Shown here in pieces: positions 46,907 to 55,882 of a stretch of 64,000 nt of DNA. Below the pieces are notes generated by a model. It did not search any database, was not told the DNA's origin, and worked only from the letters and a program-made list of their open reading frames with translations. Position 1 is the stretch's first letter. Each line of letters starts with the position of its first letter. The position numbers and the translations under genes were made by a program. The DNA lies in contig JAFMLE010000003.1 of the NCBI GenBank assembly GCA_017852395.1, positions 12,190 to 76,189 on the forward strand. Reading direction: 5' to 3'. This stretch comes from Flavobacteriaceae bacterium. Lineage in GTDB: Bacteria; Bacteroidota; Bacteroidia; Flavobacteriales; Flavobacteriaceae.

Positions 46907-48925
46907 ATGACACCGTGGTTAGATTATTTAGGAAAGTTTCATCCCGTCGTGCTTCACCTTCCAATAGGTGCCATGGTATTTACTTTTGTTTTGGTACTTC
47001 TAGCCCTCAGAGACCAAAATCCCGCTACAGGGACCATCAAAATCGGATTGATATTCAGCTTTTTTGGGGCACTAATTTCTAGCCTACTGGGCTACTTATT
47101 GTACCAATCAGGCGGTTATGATGAGGCTTCTGTTCAAAACCATTTGATTTTAGGATGGGCATCAACCTTTGGAATAGGACTCTTGTGGTATCTATTGGAG
47201 CGGGTTGTTTTTCAAAAAGTATTTGCACCAATATTTTTTACAGTACTGGTTGCTATTGGGCTAACGGGTCATTTTGGAGGAACCATTACGCATGGAGAGG
47301 GGTATCTCGATTTTCCGGAACCCGCCCCTGTAGAAGTAGCGGTCAACCTTGACTCGATACAGCTTTATAGCCAGGCGGTTGCAAAAATCTTCGACAGCAA
47401 ATGTGTAAGCTGCCACAATTATTCGAAGCGAAAGGGCGGTTTGGCTATGCACCTTCCACAAGCCCTTTTAGAAGGCGGCGAGCGTGGCATGCCCTATGAA
47501 ATTGGTAATGTTGCAGAAAGTAGATTGATTCGTTATGCCAATCTTCCACTTGAAGACGATCTGCATATGCCGCCCCAAGGGCGCCCTCAATTGACCCCCA
47601 CCGAAATTGAACTGCTGAGCCACTGGATCGCTTCCGGCGCATCGTTTGACCATACGGTAGCATACGCACAACTGCCCGAAACAGTACAAGAAGCCATGGA
47701 TGTTTTTTTACCCAAACCCCTACCAGACGTACCTCCGCTATCGTCAGACGATGTATTGGCACTTCAAGAAAATGGCTTTCGGGTAAGCAGTTTTTTGGCT
47801 AATACCCCTTTTATCCAAGTCAAATTTGAAAAAAAGGAACTTGATCCAAAGGCTATTGGCGCTCTGGTTGATGTAGCGGATCAGCTTGTAGAACTCGAAT
47901 TGGCCAACACGACGATTGCCCCCCTTTTGTGGGACAAATTGCCCCAATTTAAGCAGTTACAAAAATTGCGACTCGACAACACCAATACCTCGGACGAACA
48001 GCTTCAAAAATTGATGGAGCTGCCCTTGCGTTCTTTAAATCTTGCCGGCACTTCGATCACAGCATCGGGCATTTCACTTTTGTCCGAACACCCCCAATTA
48101 GAACAGCTTTATGCTTGGAACACACAAGTGACACGTCAAGAAGAAAGTACACTCCAAGAAAAAACACCAATCAAATTGGTTTTTGGCGTTTTTGAAGGCT
48201 TTTCTGAGCCCCAACGTCTAAAACCTCCGATGTTGGATACCGAAAAAACACTATTTGAAACCGAGCAGCTTGTTTCTTTTTATGATAAAGTAAAAGGCAA
48301 TACGATACGCTATACCCTAGATGGCAGTGATCCGGATTCGACCTCCACACTATATCAAGATGCCATAGTCATCAATAAGAGCCTTACGCTCAAAGCGCGC
48401 GTCTTTAAATCGGGGTGGTTGCCCAGTCCGGTTTTTGAAGAACAATTTTTTAAAGTCAATAAAACCATCGCTGACTACACCATGGAAACCCGCCCGTCCA
48501 ATCGGTATTCTGGTGTACACAAATTGTTTGATTTTGAAGAGGGTTCTACCAACTTCGCCGACGGCAAGTGGTTGGGCTTTTCTGGAAACGATTTGGCATT
48601 TACTACCCAAGTCGCCGCTCATGAAACCATCAATAACATCACGGTGAGTTGTATGGAATCTATTGGTGGGTGGATCATCTACCCAAAACGTGTTCGTGTA
48701 TTGGGCCGAAAAGGATCGGGTACTTTTACAGAATTGGGACGCTACGAATACCGCCCCACAGAAATCCCCACAGAAACCACCAAAAAGAGTTTTACCGTCC
48801 CGGTCAAATTGCAACAGCATACCGAGCTAAAAGTGATCGTAGAAAACATCAAAAAATTGCCCCAATGGCATCCTGCCGCAGGAGAGGATTCTTGGTTGTT
48901 TGTTGATGAAATTTTATTTTGGTAA
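46907..48925 (+). CDS. Membrane DUF2231 - cytochrome c - LRR - CHB_HEX - discoidin-like fusion protein
   Basis: A 672-residue multidomain protein. Residues 1-130 hold about four membrane helices of the DUF2231 type (YLGKFHPVVLHLPIGAMVF). A planctomycete-type cytochrome domain follows with Cys166-Val-Ser-Cys169-His170 and the distal segment DLHMPPQGRPQLT that can supply a Met ligand. Residues about 260-420 are short leucine-rich repeats (LVELELANT, LQKLRLDNTNTSDEQLQKL, LRSLNLAGTSI). A CHB_HEX_C_1 module (IRYTLDGSDPDSTSTLY) and a discoidin-like C-terminus ending DSWLFVDEILFW close the protein. I infer a membrane electron acceptor whose outer part docks onto glycan or protein partners. Confidence 0.85.
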   Translation: MTPWLDYLGKFHPVVLHLPIGAMVFTFVLVLLALRDQNPATGTIKIGLIFSFFGALISSLLGYLLYQSGGYDEASVQNHLILGWASTFGIGLLWYLLERVVFQKVFAPIFFTVLVAIGLTGHFGGTITHGEGYLDFPEPAPVEVAVNLDSIQLYSQAVAKIFDSKCVSCHNYSKRKGGLAMHLPQALLEGGERGMPYEIGNVAESRLIRYANLPLEDDLHMPPQGRPQLTPTEIELLSHWIASGASFDHTVAYAQLPETVQEAMDVFLPKPLPDVPPLSSDDVLALQENGFRVSSFLANTPFIQVKFEKKELDPKAIGALVDVADQLVELELANTTIAPLLWDKLPQFKQLQKLRLDNTNTSDEQLQKLMELPLRSLNLAGTSITASGISLLSEHPQLEQLYAWNTQVTRQEESTLQEKTPIKLVFGVFEGFSEPQRLKPPMLDTEKTLFETEQLVSFYDKVKGNTIRYTLDGSDPDSTSTLYQDAIVINKSLTLKARVFKSGWLPSPVFEEQFFKVNKTIADYTMETRPSNRYSGVHKLFDFEEGSTNFADGKWLGFSGNDLAFTTQVAAHETINNITVSCMESIGGWIIYPKRVRVLGRKGSGTFTELGRYEYRPTEIPTETTKKSFTVPVKLQQHTELKVIVENIKKLPQWHPAAGEDSWLFVDEILFW

Positions 48926-48926
48926 T

Positions 48927-51110
48927 ATGAAACACACAATCTTTTATGTTCTTTTGACAGCGATCTGCATCGCTTGTTCTTCCAATTCGATACCCTTGAT
49001 ACAAAAGGGTAAAAGTACTTTTGGAATTTTACAAACCGAAGATCATAAAAGCATCTCGGATACCCTAAGTGTTTATTTGGAACAAGCAACAGGGGTGCGT
49101 TTGGCGGCAGTATCGGAAGGGGACACCGGGCCCAAAATCCGATTTGAAATCGATCCCAACACAACCGATTTTACAAAAGTCTATTGGCGGGAGGGCGACC
49201 TGATCTTTACGGCCAATTCTGAGAAGATGCTAACCAATGGGGTCTATGCTTTCTTAGAACAATCTCTAGGTGTGCGTTGGTACGATCCGCAAACGACAAT
49301 AGTACCCCAACAACAATCGGTTTTGTTGCCCCAAGGAGTGGTATTGGCACACACGCCACAAGTGACTACAAGAACCGTACATGCCCGACTCTTTTATGAC
49401 CATCCAGAATTTGCAGAAAAGCTACGTGTAACCCCCGTTGCTTTTCCGGACTATGTGCCTGAGGCACGTGTACATACCTTTCATAGGTTTATGCCCCATG
49501 AAAAATATTATCAAGACCACCCCGAATATTATGCGCTACGCAACGGAAAACGATTGCCCACCCAATTGTGCCTGACCAACCCCGATGTTTTTGATATTGT
49601 CAATGATGCGGTAAAAATATTGTTTGAGCGTTATCCCGATTATAAAGTCCTTTCGGTAAGTCAAGACGACAATACACAATATTGTCAATGTGAGGCTTGT
49701 GAAAAAATTCACCAAGAAACCGGAAGCCCTGCCGGGAGTATGATTGATTTTGTAAACAGAATAGCCGCCGGTTATCCTGACAAAACCATATCAACTTTGG
49801 CCTATCAGTATACCCGAAAACCACCAACAAATCGCCCTGCAGAAAATGTATTGATCACCCTCTGTTCTATTGAGTGCGACCGCAGTGTCCCCATTGCGGA
49901 GGGTTGTGCTGCTTTTGCACAAGATTTGGCCGGATGGTCTGCCCTGACAGACAACATCCGTATATGGGATTATACCACACAGTTTACCAATTTTTTGGCG
50001 CCATTTCCCAATTGGCAAACCCTACAGCCCAATATCGAATTGTTTGTTGCCAATAATGCCCGTTGGATTTTTGAGCAACACAGCAACCAGCCCAGCGAGC
50101 TTTTTGCCTTGCGCGCCTATATTACGGCGCAACTTTTGTGGAATCCCAACCAGGATTTGGACCTTTTATTAGCAGACTTTACCAATGGATATTATGGTGC
50201 CGCAGGCCCTTATGTATTGCAGTACATTACTGAAATTTCGGAAGCTATGGCTGATGCTCAACCGTTTTTTTTGTTTCTCTATGGCGATCCATCGCAAGGT
50301 TTTGACAGTTTCTTGAGTGCGCAACAGTTAAACAAGTATCATGCTTTGTTTGAGCAAGGCGCACAGGCCGTTGCAGGACAACCAGCCTTGGAGGCCCGAT
50401 TGGCAGAAGCCCAATTGTCCATAGACTATGCCATGCTAGAAGCCTATCGAAAGGGGCTAGAAGGATTTGAGATGCGCACCGACCAGACGGTCAATCCACG
50501 TGTTTTGGATGTGCTCAACCGATTTGAAACCGTAACCGCACAAAGAAACATTACGGCGATGAACGAAACCCGTTTTACCGTAGCGCAATATCTGACCGAC
50601 TATAGAAACATGCTCACACGCATGCAGACCCCCAATCGGGCAAAAGGTAGTCGGGTACAATTGTTGACCCAACCCAAAAAGTATGCGGATGAAAATCCAC
50701 AAACACTGACCGATGGCGCTTTTGGAGGCAGCAGTTTTTATGCAAATTGGTTGGGCTTTGAAGGTAACAATCTAGAAGCGGTCATTGACTTGGAGACGGT
50801 TATGGAGATTCATCAATTAGAAATTGCTTTTTTGCAGGTGACCAATCACATCGTATTTTTTCCGACACAGGTACAATTTTCGGTTTCTCAAGATGGCGTC
50901 AACTGGGTGGCTCTGCCCGCAATAGCCAACCAAGCACCGTTGCAGCCCGATAGCAAAATAAATGACCACCAGATTTTTGCTATAAAAAATGTAGAACAGC
51001 AAGCCCGTTATGTAAAAGTAGTGGGTCAAAACCCAGCAACAGCACCCTATTGGCACCATGCTGCCGGTCTTCCTTCTTGGGTGTTTGCGGATGAAGTACT
51101 CATTAACTGA
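48927..51110 (+). CDS. DUF4838 family lipoprotein with C-terminal discoidin-like domain
   Basis: A 727-residue lipoprotein (ICIACSS) of the DUF4838 family, related to alpha-glucuronidase/GH20-like TIM-barrel proteins. An N-terminal alpha/beta domain (about 30-130, GVYAFLEQSLGVRWYDP) precedes the barrel (FHRFMPHEKYYQDHPEYYAL, VLSVSQDDNTQYCQCEAC, IDFVNRIAAGYPDKTISTLAYQYTR). The C-terminal 140 residues form a discoidin-like module ending in LPSWVFADEVLIN. The ATG at 48927 is chosen because it begins the lipoprotein leader and lies one base after the previous stop. Asp and Glu candidates for catalysis cannot be fixed from sequence. It probably cleaves or binds an uronic-acid or amino-sugar glycan. 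Confidence 0.85.
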   Translation: MKHTIFYVLLTAICIACSSNSIPLIQKGKSTFGILQTEDHKSISDTLSVYLEQATGVRLAAVSEGDTGPKIRFEIDPNTTDFTKVYWREGDLIFTANSEKMLTNGVYAFLEQSLGVRWYDPQTTIVPQQQSVLLPQGVVLAHTPQVTTRTVHARLFYDHPEFAEKLRVTPVAFPDYVPEARVHTFHRFMPHEKYYQDHPEYYALRNGKRLPTQLCLTNPDVFDIVNDAVKILFERYPDYKVLSVSQDDNTQYCQCEACEKIHQETGSPAGSMIDFVNRIAAGYPDKTISTLAYQYTRKPPTNRPAENVLITLCSIECDRSVPIAEGCAAFAQDLAGWSALTDNIRIWDYTTQFTNFLAPFPNWQTLQPNIELFVANNARWIFEQHSNQPSELFALRAYITAQLLWNPNQDLDLLLADFTNGYYGAAGPYVLQYITEISEAMADAQPFFLFLYGDPSQGFDSFLSAQQLNKYHALFEQGAQAVAGQPALEARLAEAQLSIDYAMLEAYRKGLEGFEMRTDQTVNPRVLDVLNRFETVTAQRNITAMNETRFTVAQYLTDYRNMLTRMQTPNRAKGSRVQLLTQPKKYADENPQTLTDGAFGGSSFYANWLGFEGNNLEAVIDLETVMEIHQLEIAFLQVTNHIVFFPTQVQFSVSQDGVNWVALPAIANQAPLQPDSKINDHQIFAIKNVEQQARYVKVVGQNPATAPYWHHAAGLPSWVFADEVLIN

Positions 51111-51213
51111 TTTTTTTTTTGCAGATTCTTTAGAAAAAAGGAAAAGGATTTGTGAATATTATGTTAAAGTTTATTAACTTCACTATAATTAAACCATTAA
51201 AACTTAAACATTA

Positions 51214-54200
51214 ATGAAACCAAAACATCTTTTTTTTACGGTGCTGTTTGGTTTGTTTGCCACGCTAGCGCAGGCACAAACCATTACCGGTACTGTATCC
51301 GATGAGAACGGTATGCCCCTTCCAGGCGCAACTGTTCTAGTAGAAGGTACAAGCAATGGTGTTTCGACTGATTTTGATGGTAACTTTAGCATTGATGCCA
51401 ATGTTGGAGATACCTTAGTGATCAGTTTTGTCGGTTATGCTTCACAGAGTGTCTCTGTGTCGAGTGGATCGGCGATTAACATCTCTTTGGAACCGGACAA
51501 CAGTCTTGATGAGGTTATCGTTACATCCCTTGGGGTAAAACGTAACGTCAAGGCACTGGGTTATTCTGTAACGCAGGTTGAAGGAACCGAAGTAAGTGCC
51601 AACAAAACAACCAACGCAATTAACTCGTTGCAAGGAAAAATTGCTGGGGTTCAAATCACCGGAAATGCGGCAGGAGCCAAGGGTTCTAGCCGGGTGATCA
51701 TCCGTGGTAACAGTTCCTTGACCGGTAATAACCAGCCGCTCTACGTAGTGGATGGTATTACCATCAACAACTCCAACTTAGGTTCTGCTGGGGTTTGGGG
51801 AGGTGCTGATGCCGGGGACGGTATTTCTGCACTTAACCCAGACGAAGTAGAGTCGATCTCTGTCCTTAAAGGGGGTGCAGCTGCAGCGCTTTATGGATCT
51901 CGAGCTTCTAATGGTGTTATCATCATTACCACCAAGTCTGGTGCAGGAGCTGGAGAAGGGATGAGTGTCGAGATCAGCAGTTCTGCGCAGTTTGATGACA
52001 TTAGAAATGATCCTTATGATCCACAAACCACCTATGGTCAAGGTCGTGATTATTCTACCTCTTCAGACAATATCGATACCTATGCCAACTGGGGACCACG
52101 TATGAATGGTGCTAGCGTTGAGCAGTGGGACGGTGTTTCTAGACCGTACTCGTACAAAGGAAATAACTTGAGAAAATTTTATAGCACTGGAGAAACCTAT
52201 ATCAATACGATAGCGATCAACTCTGCTAGTAAAAATTCTAATACACGTCTTTCTTTTACCAATTTGAGCAACGTGGATATCATTCCAAACTCAACATTGA
52301 AGCGTAATTCTCTTGGTCTTAATACCACGCAGAAGTACAAAAAATTAACGGCTACATTAAACGTAAAATACGTTAATGACGATGCAGTTGGAGCGCCAAG
52401 ACTTTCGGACTCTCCAGGTAACGCCAACTTTGGTATCCGTTTGTTTGCGCCTTCAATTGATGTTAATGACATGCTAGGTGCTGGAGGATTAGGAACTAAC
52501 GAAGACGGAACCGAATTCCGTACCAGTGACAATACCTATTCTCAAAACCCTTGGTTTGCTGCCTATCAGTACTTTGACAATTCAGTAAAAGAACGCTTTA
52601 TTGGATCAGCAGACATGCGATTTGACCTTAACGATATTTTCTATCTAAGAGGACGTTTTGGGGTTGACCGCTATGACTACCACAGAACAAGCGGTACTCC
52701 TTATGGTACAGCGTATCAGCCACTAGGTAGTATGAGTGAGTATAAGTTGACCAACAACCAACACGATGCGGATCTTTTCTTCGGGATGAACAATTTTGAC
52801 ATCACCGATGATTTGTCTGTAACTGCTTTTGTGGGTATCGGTCAAAACTACCAGCGTGCAGAGTCAGTTTCTGCAAGTGGTAGCAACTTTATCGTTCCTT
52901 TCCTTTACAATGTTAAAAACACACAAAACCAAGGAAACTCGTATGGTTTTAGTGAAAAACAAATCAACTCTGCCTACGGTTCTGCCGAATTTGGGTTTAG
53001 AGATGCTATGTATCTAACATTGACTGCACGTAACGACTGGTTCTCTACCTTATCGTTGCCAAACAAAGAAACGCCTAACAACGACTTGTATACTTCTGCG
53101 AGTTTGAGTTTGGTGCTTTCAGATTTGATGACCCTACCCGAAGTAATCTCTTTTGCAAAACTTAGAGCAGGTTATTCACAAGTAGCAGGTGGTGCTGATA
53201 GTCCTTATCAGTTGAACCTAACTTATGGAATCTACGGACAAGGACATCAAAATGCTTCACTGGGTACGATTTCAAACGGTTCAATTCCTAATCCAGACAT
53301 CACTCCTTTTGAGAAAGATGAAACTGAGGTTGGTTTAGATCTTCGTTTGTTTGACAACAAAGTATCTCTTGATCTTACCTATTACTCCAACGAAACCAAC
53401 GGTGATATCGTAGGTGTAAGTGCTTCTCCAACTTCGGGTTATGGAAGTGCTTTAGCAAACCTTGGGGTGATTACTAACGAAGGTATTGAGGCCTTGGTGA
53501 ATTTCTCACCAATCAGAAACGAAGATTTTGCATGGGATGTTACGCTTAACTATTCTAACAACGAATCTACAATTGTTTCTACCAACGATGCCGGAACAAA
53601 CATCACACTTGACGAGCCACGTTCACGTAACCTCAATGTTACGCATATCGTAGGTGAGCGCTACGGTGCACTTTATGGTACTTCTTATGTGCGTGATGCA
53701 CAAGGACGTATCGTTCATAACATCGAGCCCGATGGAACTCCGATTCCACAGATTGGACCACGTAAAATCTTAGGATTTGGTGTATCACCAACATCTGTTG
53801 GTATTACCAATAGTTTCAGATACAAAAACTACACCATGAGCTTCTTAATCGAAGGTAAAAGTGGTGGTCAAATGTATTCTGGTACCAACGCCATGTCTAA
53901 GTATTTTGGAGCACACAAAGCTACTATCGATGCTGATGGCCGTGAAAACGGATTTACTGTATCTGGTGTAGATGCAAACGGAAACGCATTTACTACCTCT
54001 ATTGCACCTAACCGTATCGAAGATTACTGGAGACAAACGTATTCGATTGCTGAAGAAGCAATATACGATACCGATTACCTAAGACTACGTCAAATGTCTA
54101 TTGGGTATACACTACCAGATAGTGCACTCGAAGGAACACATATCGACAGTGCTACTGTATCTCTTATCGGAAGAAACCTTTTCTTCTTGAGTAACAGCGT

Positions 54201-54312
54201 TGAAAATGTGGACCCAGAGTCTGGATACAACGTGAGTAACTCACAAGGTCTTGAATGGTTCGGTATGCCCGTTCCACGTTCTTTAGGAATCAATGTGAAC
54301 CTTAAATTTTAA
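51214..54312 (+). CDS. SusC/RagA family TonB-linked outer-membrane transporter
   Basis: A 1032-residue TonB-dependent glycan importer. After the signal peptide (LFATLAQAQ) comes a carboxypeptidase-D regulatory-like domain (ITGTVSDENGMPLPGATVLV, about 24-100), the plug with VIVTSLGVKRNVKALGYSV and LYVVDGITI, the SusC-type ALYGSRASNGVIIITTKSG motif, and a 22-strand barrel ending PRSLGINVNLKF. A 103-base gap separates it from DUF4838, with no hairpin, so read-through or its own promoter is possible. SusD follows after 5 bases. Codon choice (CCA/CCT for Pro, GGT, AAC) differs from the flanking genes, which use more CCC and TTG; this fits high expression. Confidence 0.97.
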   Translation: MKPKHLFFTVLFGLFATLAQAQTITGTVSDENGMPLPGATVLVEGTSNGVSTDFDGNFSIDANVGDTLVISFVGYASQSVSVSSGSAINISLEPDNSLDEVIVTSLGVKRNVKALGYSVTQVEGTEVSANKTTNAINSLQGKIAGVQITGNAAGAKGSSRVIIRGNSSLTGNNQPLYVVDGITINNSNLGSAGVWGGADAGDGISALNPDEVESISVLKGGAAAALYGSRASNGVIIITTKSGAGAGEGMSVEISSSAQFDDIRNDPYDPQTTYGQGRDYSTSSDNIDTYANWGPRMNGASVEQWDGVSRPYSYKGNNLRKFYSTGETYINTIAINSASKNSNTRLSFTNLSNVDIIPNSTLKRNSLGLNTTQKYKKLTATLNVKYVNDDAVGAPRLSDSPGNANFGIRLFAPSIDVNDMLGAGGLGTNEDGTEFRTSDNTYSQNPWFAAYQYFDNSVKERFIGSADMRFDLNDIFYLRGRFGVDRYDYHRTSGTPYGTAYQPLGSMSEYKLTNNQHDADLFFGMNNFDITDDLSVTAFVGIGQNYQRAESVSASGSNFIVPFLYNVKNTQNQGNSYGFSEKQINSAYGSAEFGFRDAMYLTLTARNDWFSTLSLPNKETPNNDLYTSASLSLVLSDLMTLPEVISFAKLRAGYSQVAGGADSPYQLNLTYGIYGQGHQNASLGTISNGSIPNPDITPFEKDETEVGLDLRLFDNKVSLDLTYYSNETNGDIVGVSASPTSGYGSALANLGVITNEGIEALVNFSPIRNEDFAWDVTLNYSNNESTIVSTNDAGTNITLDEPRSRNLNVTHIVGERYGALYGTSYVRDAQGRIVHNIEPDGTPIPQIGPRKILGFGVSPTSVGITNSFRYKNYTMSFLIEGKSGGQMYSGTNAMSKYFGAHKATIDADGRENGFTVSGVDANGNAFTTSIAPNRIEDYWRQTYSIAEEAIYDTDYLRLRQMSIGYTLPDSALEGTHIDSATVSLIGRNLFFLSNSVENVDPESGYNVSNSQGLEWFGMPVPRSLGINVNLKF

Positions 54313-54317
54313 TTAAA

Positions 54318-55811
54318 ATGAAAAAGTTTTTAACCTTAATTATTGTAAGTTCACTATTCATTGCCTGTGATTTTGACAAAGGTTTTGATGAAATGAACAT
54401 CAACCCTACTAAGGCGGCAAAAATTGATGTAAACAACAAGTTGGCATCGGTATTTTTGAGAACCTCAGGGGAGCGTTATGAAAACTGGAGAGCAAGTTTG
54501 ATCTATTCTTCGATGATTGTTCAACACATGTCTTCTACAGCAACTTACTGGACCGGAAACTTCTACACCCGCAACGAGGGTTATGCAACGTCACTTTTTG
54601 ACCGCGCCTACCCACAGCAGGTGAAAGAAATTGAAGATATCATCTACCAGTTAAACGAAGAAGGAAACACCGGAACCGCTATGGGTATTGCCCGTATCTG
54701 GAGAGTGTTTATCTACCACAGACTTACAGATTTATACGGAGATATTCCTTATTCAGAAGCTGGAAAAGGATACATCGAAGGCATCTTAAAGCCTGTATAT
54801 GACGCACAACAAGACATCTATATGGATATGTTGGCAGAGCTCGAAGGCGGTGTTGCCCAATTGGGTGCCAGTACACTTGGTGTTTCTGACCTTATCTATC
54901 AAGGAGATGTGGACAAATGGCGTCGTTTTGGAAACTCGATGATGCTTCGTTTGGCGATGCGATTGACCAAAGCAGATGCTGCTACAGCTCAAGCTTGGGC
55001 AACCAAAGCAATCAGTGCTGGAACCATGGGTTCTAACGCTGACATCGCGTACGTTCAACATACTTTAGGCCCAGAAGGGATCAACAAAAATGGTCATGGA
55101 GAGGTGTTTAGTGCCGATGGCAACCCACGTCTTTCTAAGACTTTTGTAGATTTCTTACAAGGAGACCCACGTCTTCCTATTTTAGGTGCTCGAAGAAGCG
55201 ACGGAAGTACCAATCCTGCGGACCTAATTGGTTTGCCTAACGGATTGACTTCTGGTGCACTTGAGGCCAAATATGGAACTACTAGTGATCAATATGCAGA
55301 GCCTAACCGCGGCGTAATCACTAGTGAGGATGCTCCTATGGTATTCCAAACGTATGCAGAAGTTGAATTCTTAAAAGCAGAAGCTGCTACTCGCGGGTGG
55401 ATCTCTACAGATGCTGCAACACACTATAACAATGGTGTAAAAGCGGCCATGCAAATGTTAAGCATGCTCTATCCTAATGCTGCAGCCATTTCTGACGCAC
55501 AAGTTGCCGATTATCTTGCTGCACATCCGTTTGATGCTGCTAACGCTATGGAAATGATTCATACCCAATATTGGGCTGCAACTTTCCTAAACGAGTATGA
55601 AGCATTCGCTAACTGGAGAAGAACAGGCTACCCAACTTTACAACCTTTTGGTGGTGAAGCGGTATATGATGGTAACGTGACCAATGGTACCATTCCTAGA
55701 CGTCTGATTTATCCAAACGGCGAGGCAAGCACCAACCCCGAAAACTTCGAAGCTGCTCTTTCTAGACAAGGGCCTAACGAGTTTACAACTCGAGTTTGGT
55801 GGGATAAATAA
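54318..55811 (+). CDS. SusD/RagB family glycan-binding lipoprotein
   Basis: A 497-residue surface lipoprotein (LFIACDF) that forms a lid over its SusC partner and captures oligosaccharide. It belongs to the SusD-like group seen as short SusD_2 proteins: helical TPR-like segments (RIWRVFIYHRLTDLYGDIPYSEAG, WRRFGNSMMLRLAMRLTKAD, EFLKAEAATRGWI, EYEAFANWRRTGYP) and a C-terminal RLIYPNGEASTNPENFEAALSRQG. It lies 5 bases after SusC and is followed by a strong terminator, so the SusC/SusD pair can be a separate high-level unit. The ligand is not predictable from sequence. Confidence 0.95.
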   Translation: MKKFLTLIIVSSLFIACDFDKGFDEMNINPTKAAKIDVNNKLASVFLRTSGERYENWRASLIYSSMIVQHMSSTATYWTGNFYTRNEGYATSLFDRAYPQQVKEIEDIIYQLNEEGNTGTAMGIARIWRVFIYHRLTDLYGDIPYSEAGKGYIEGILKPVYDAQQDIYMDMLAELEGGVAQLGASTLGVSDLIYQGDVDKWRRFGNSMMLRLAMRLTKADAATAQAWATKAISAGTMGSNADIAYVQHTLGPEGINKNGHGEVFSADGNPRLSKTFVDFLQGDPRLPILGARRSDGSTNPADLIGLPNGLTSGALEAKYGTTSDQYAEPNRGVITSEDAPMVFQTYAEVEFLKAEAATRGWISTDAATHYNNGVKAAMQMLSMLYPNAAAISDAQVADYLAAHPFDAANAMEMIHTQYWAATFLNEYEAFANWRRTGYPTLQPFGGEAVYDGNVTNGTIPRRLIYPNGEASTNPENFEAALSRQGPNEFTTRVWWDK

Positions 55812-55837
55812 TGTTTAAAATTTATTCTTAAATTTAT

Positions 55838-55871
55838 GCGAAGGAGAATCATTTCTCCTTCGCTTTTTTTT
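55838..55871 (+). terminator. Intrinsic terminator after SusD gene
   Basis: An 11-bp perfect stem (GCGAAGGAGAA with TTCTCCTTCGC), loop TCAT, is followed by a run of eight T. It lies 27 bases after the SusD stop and 12 bases before the next gene, so it should strongly limit expression of downstream genes relative to SusC/SusD. Confidence 0.88.
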
Positions 55872-55882
55872 AACCAAATTGT

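Noticed and set aside
48350-48820. Leftward 156-codon frame opposite the DUF2231-cytochrome fusion
   Set aside because: It is antisense to the CHB_HEX and discoidin-like region and has no supporting feature.
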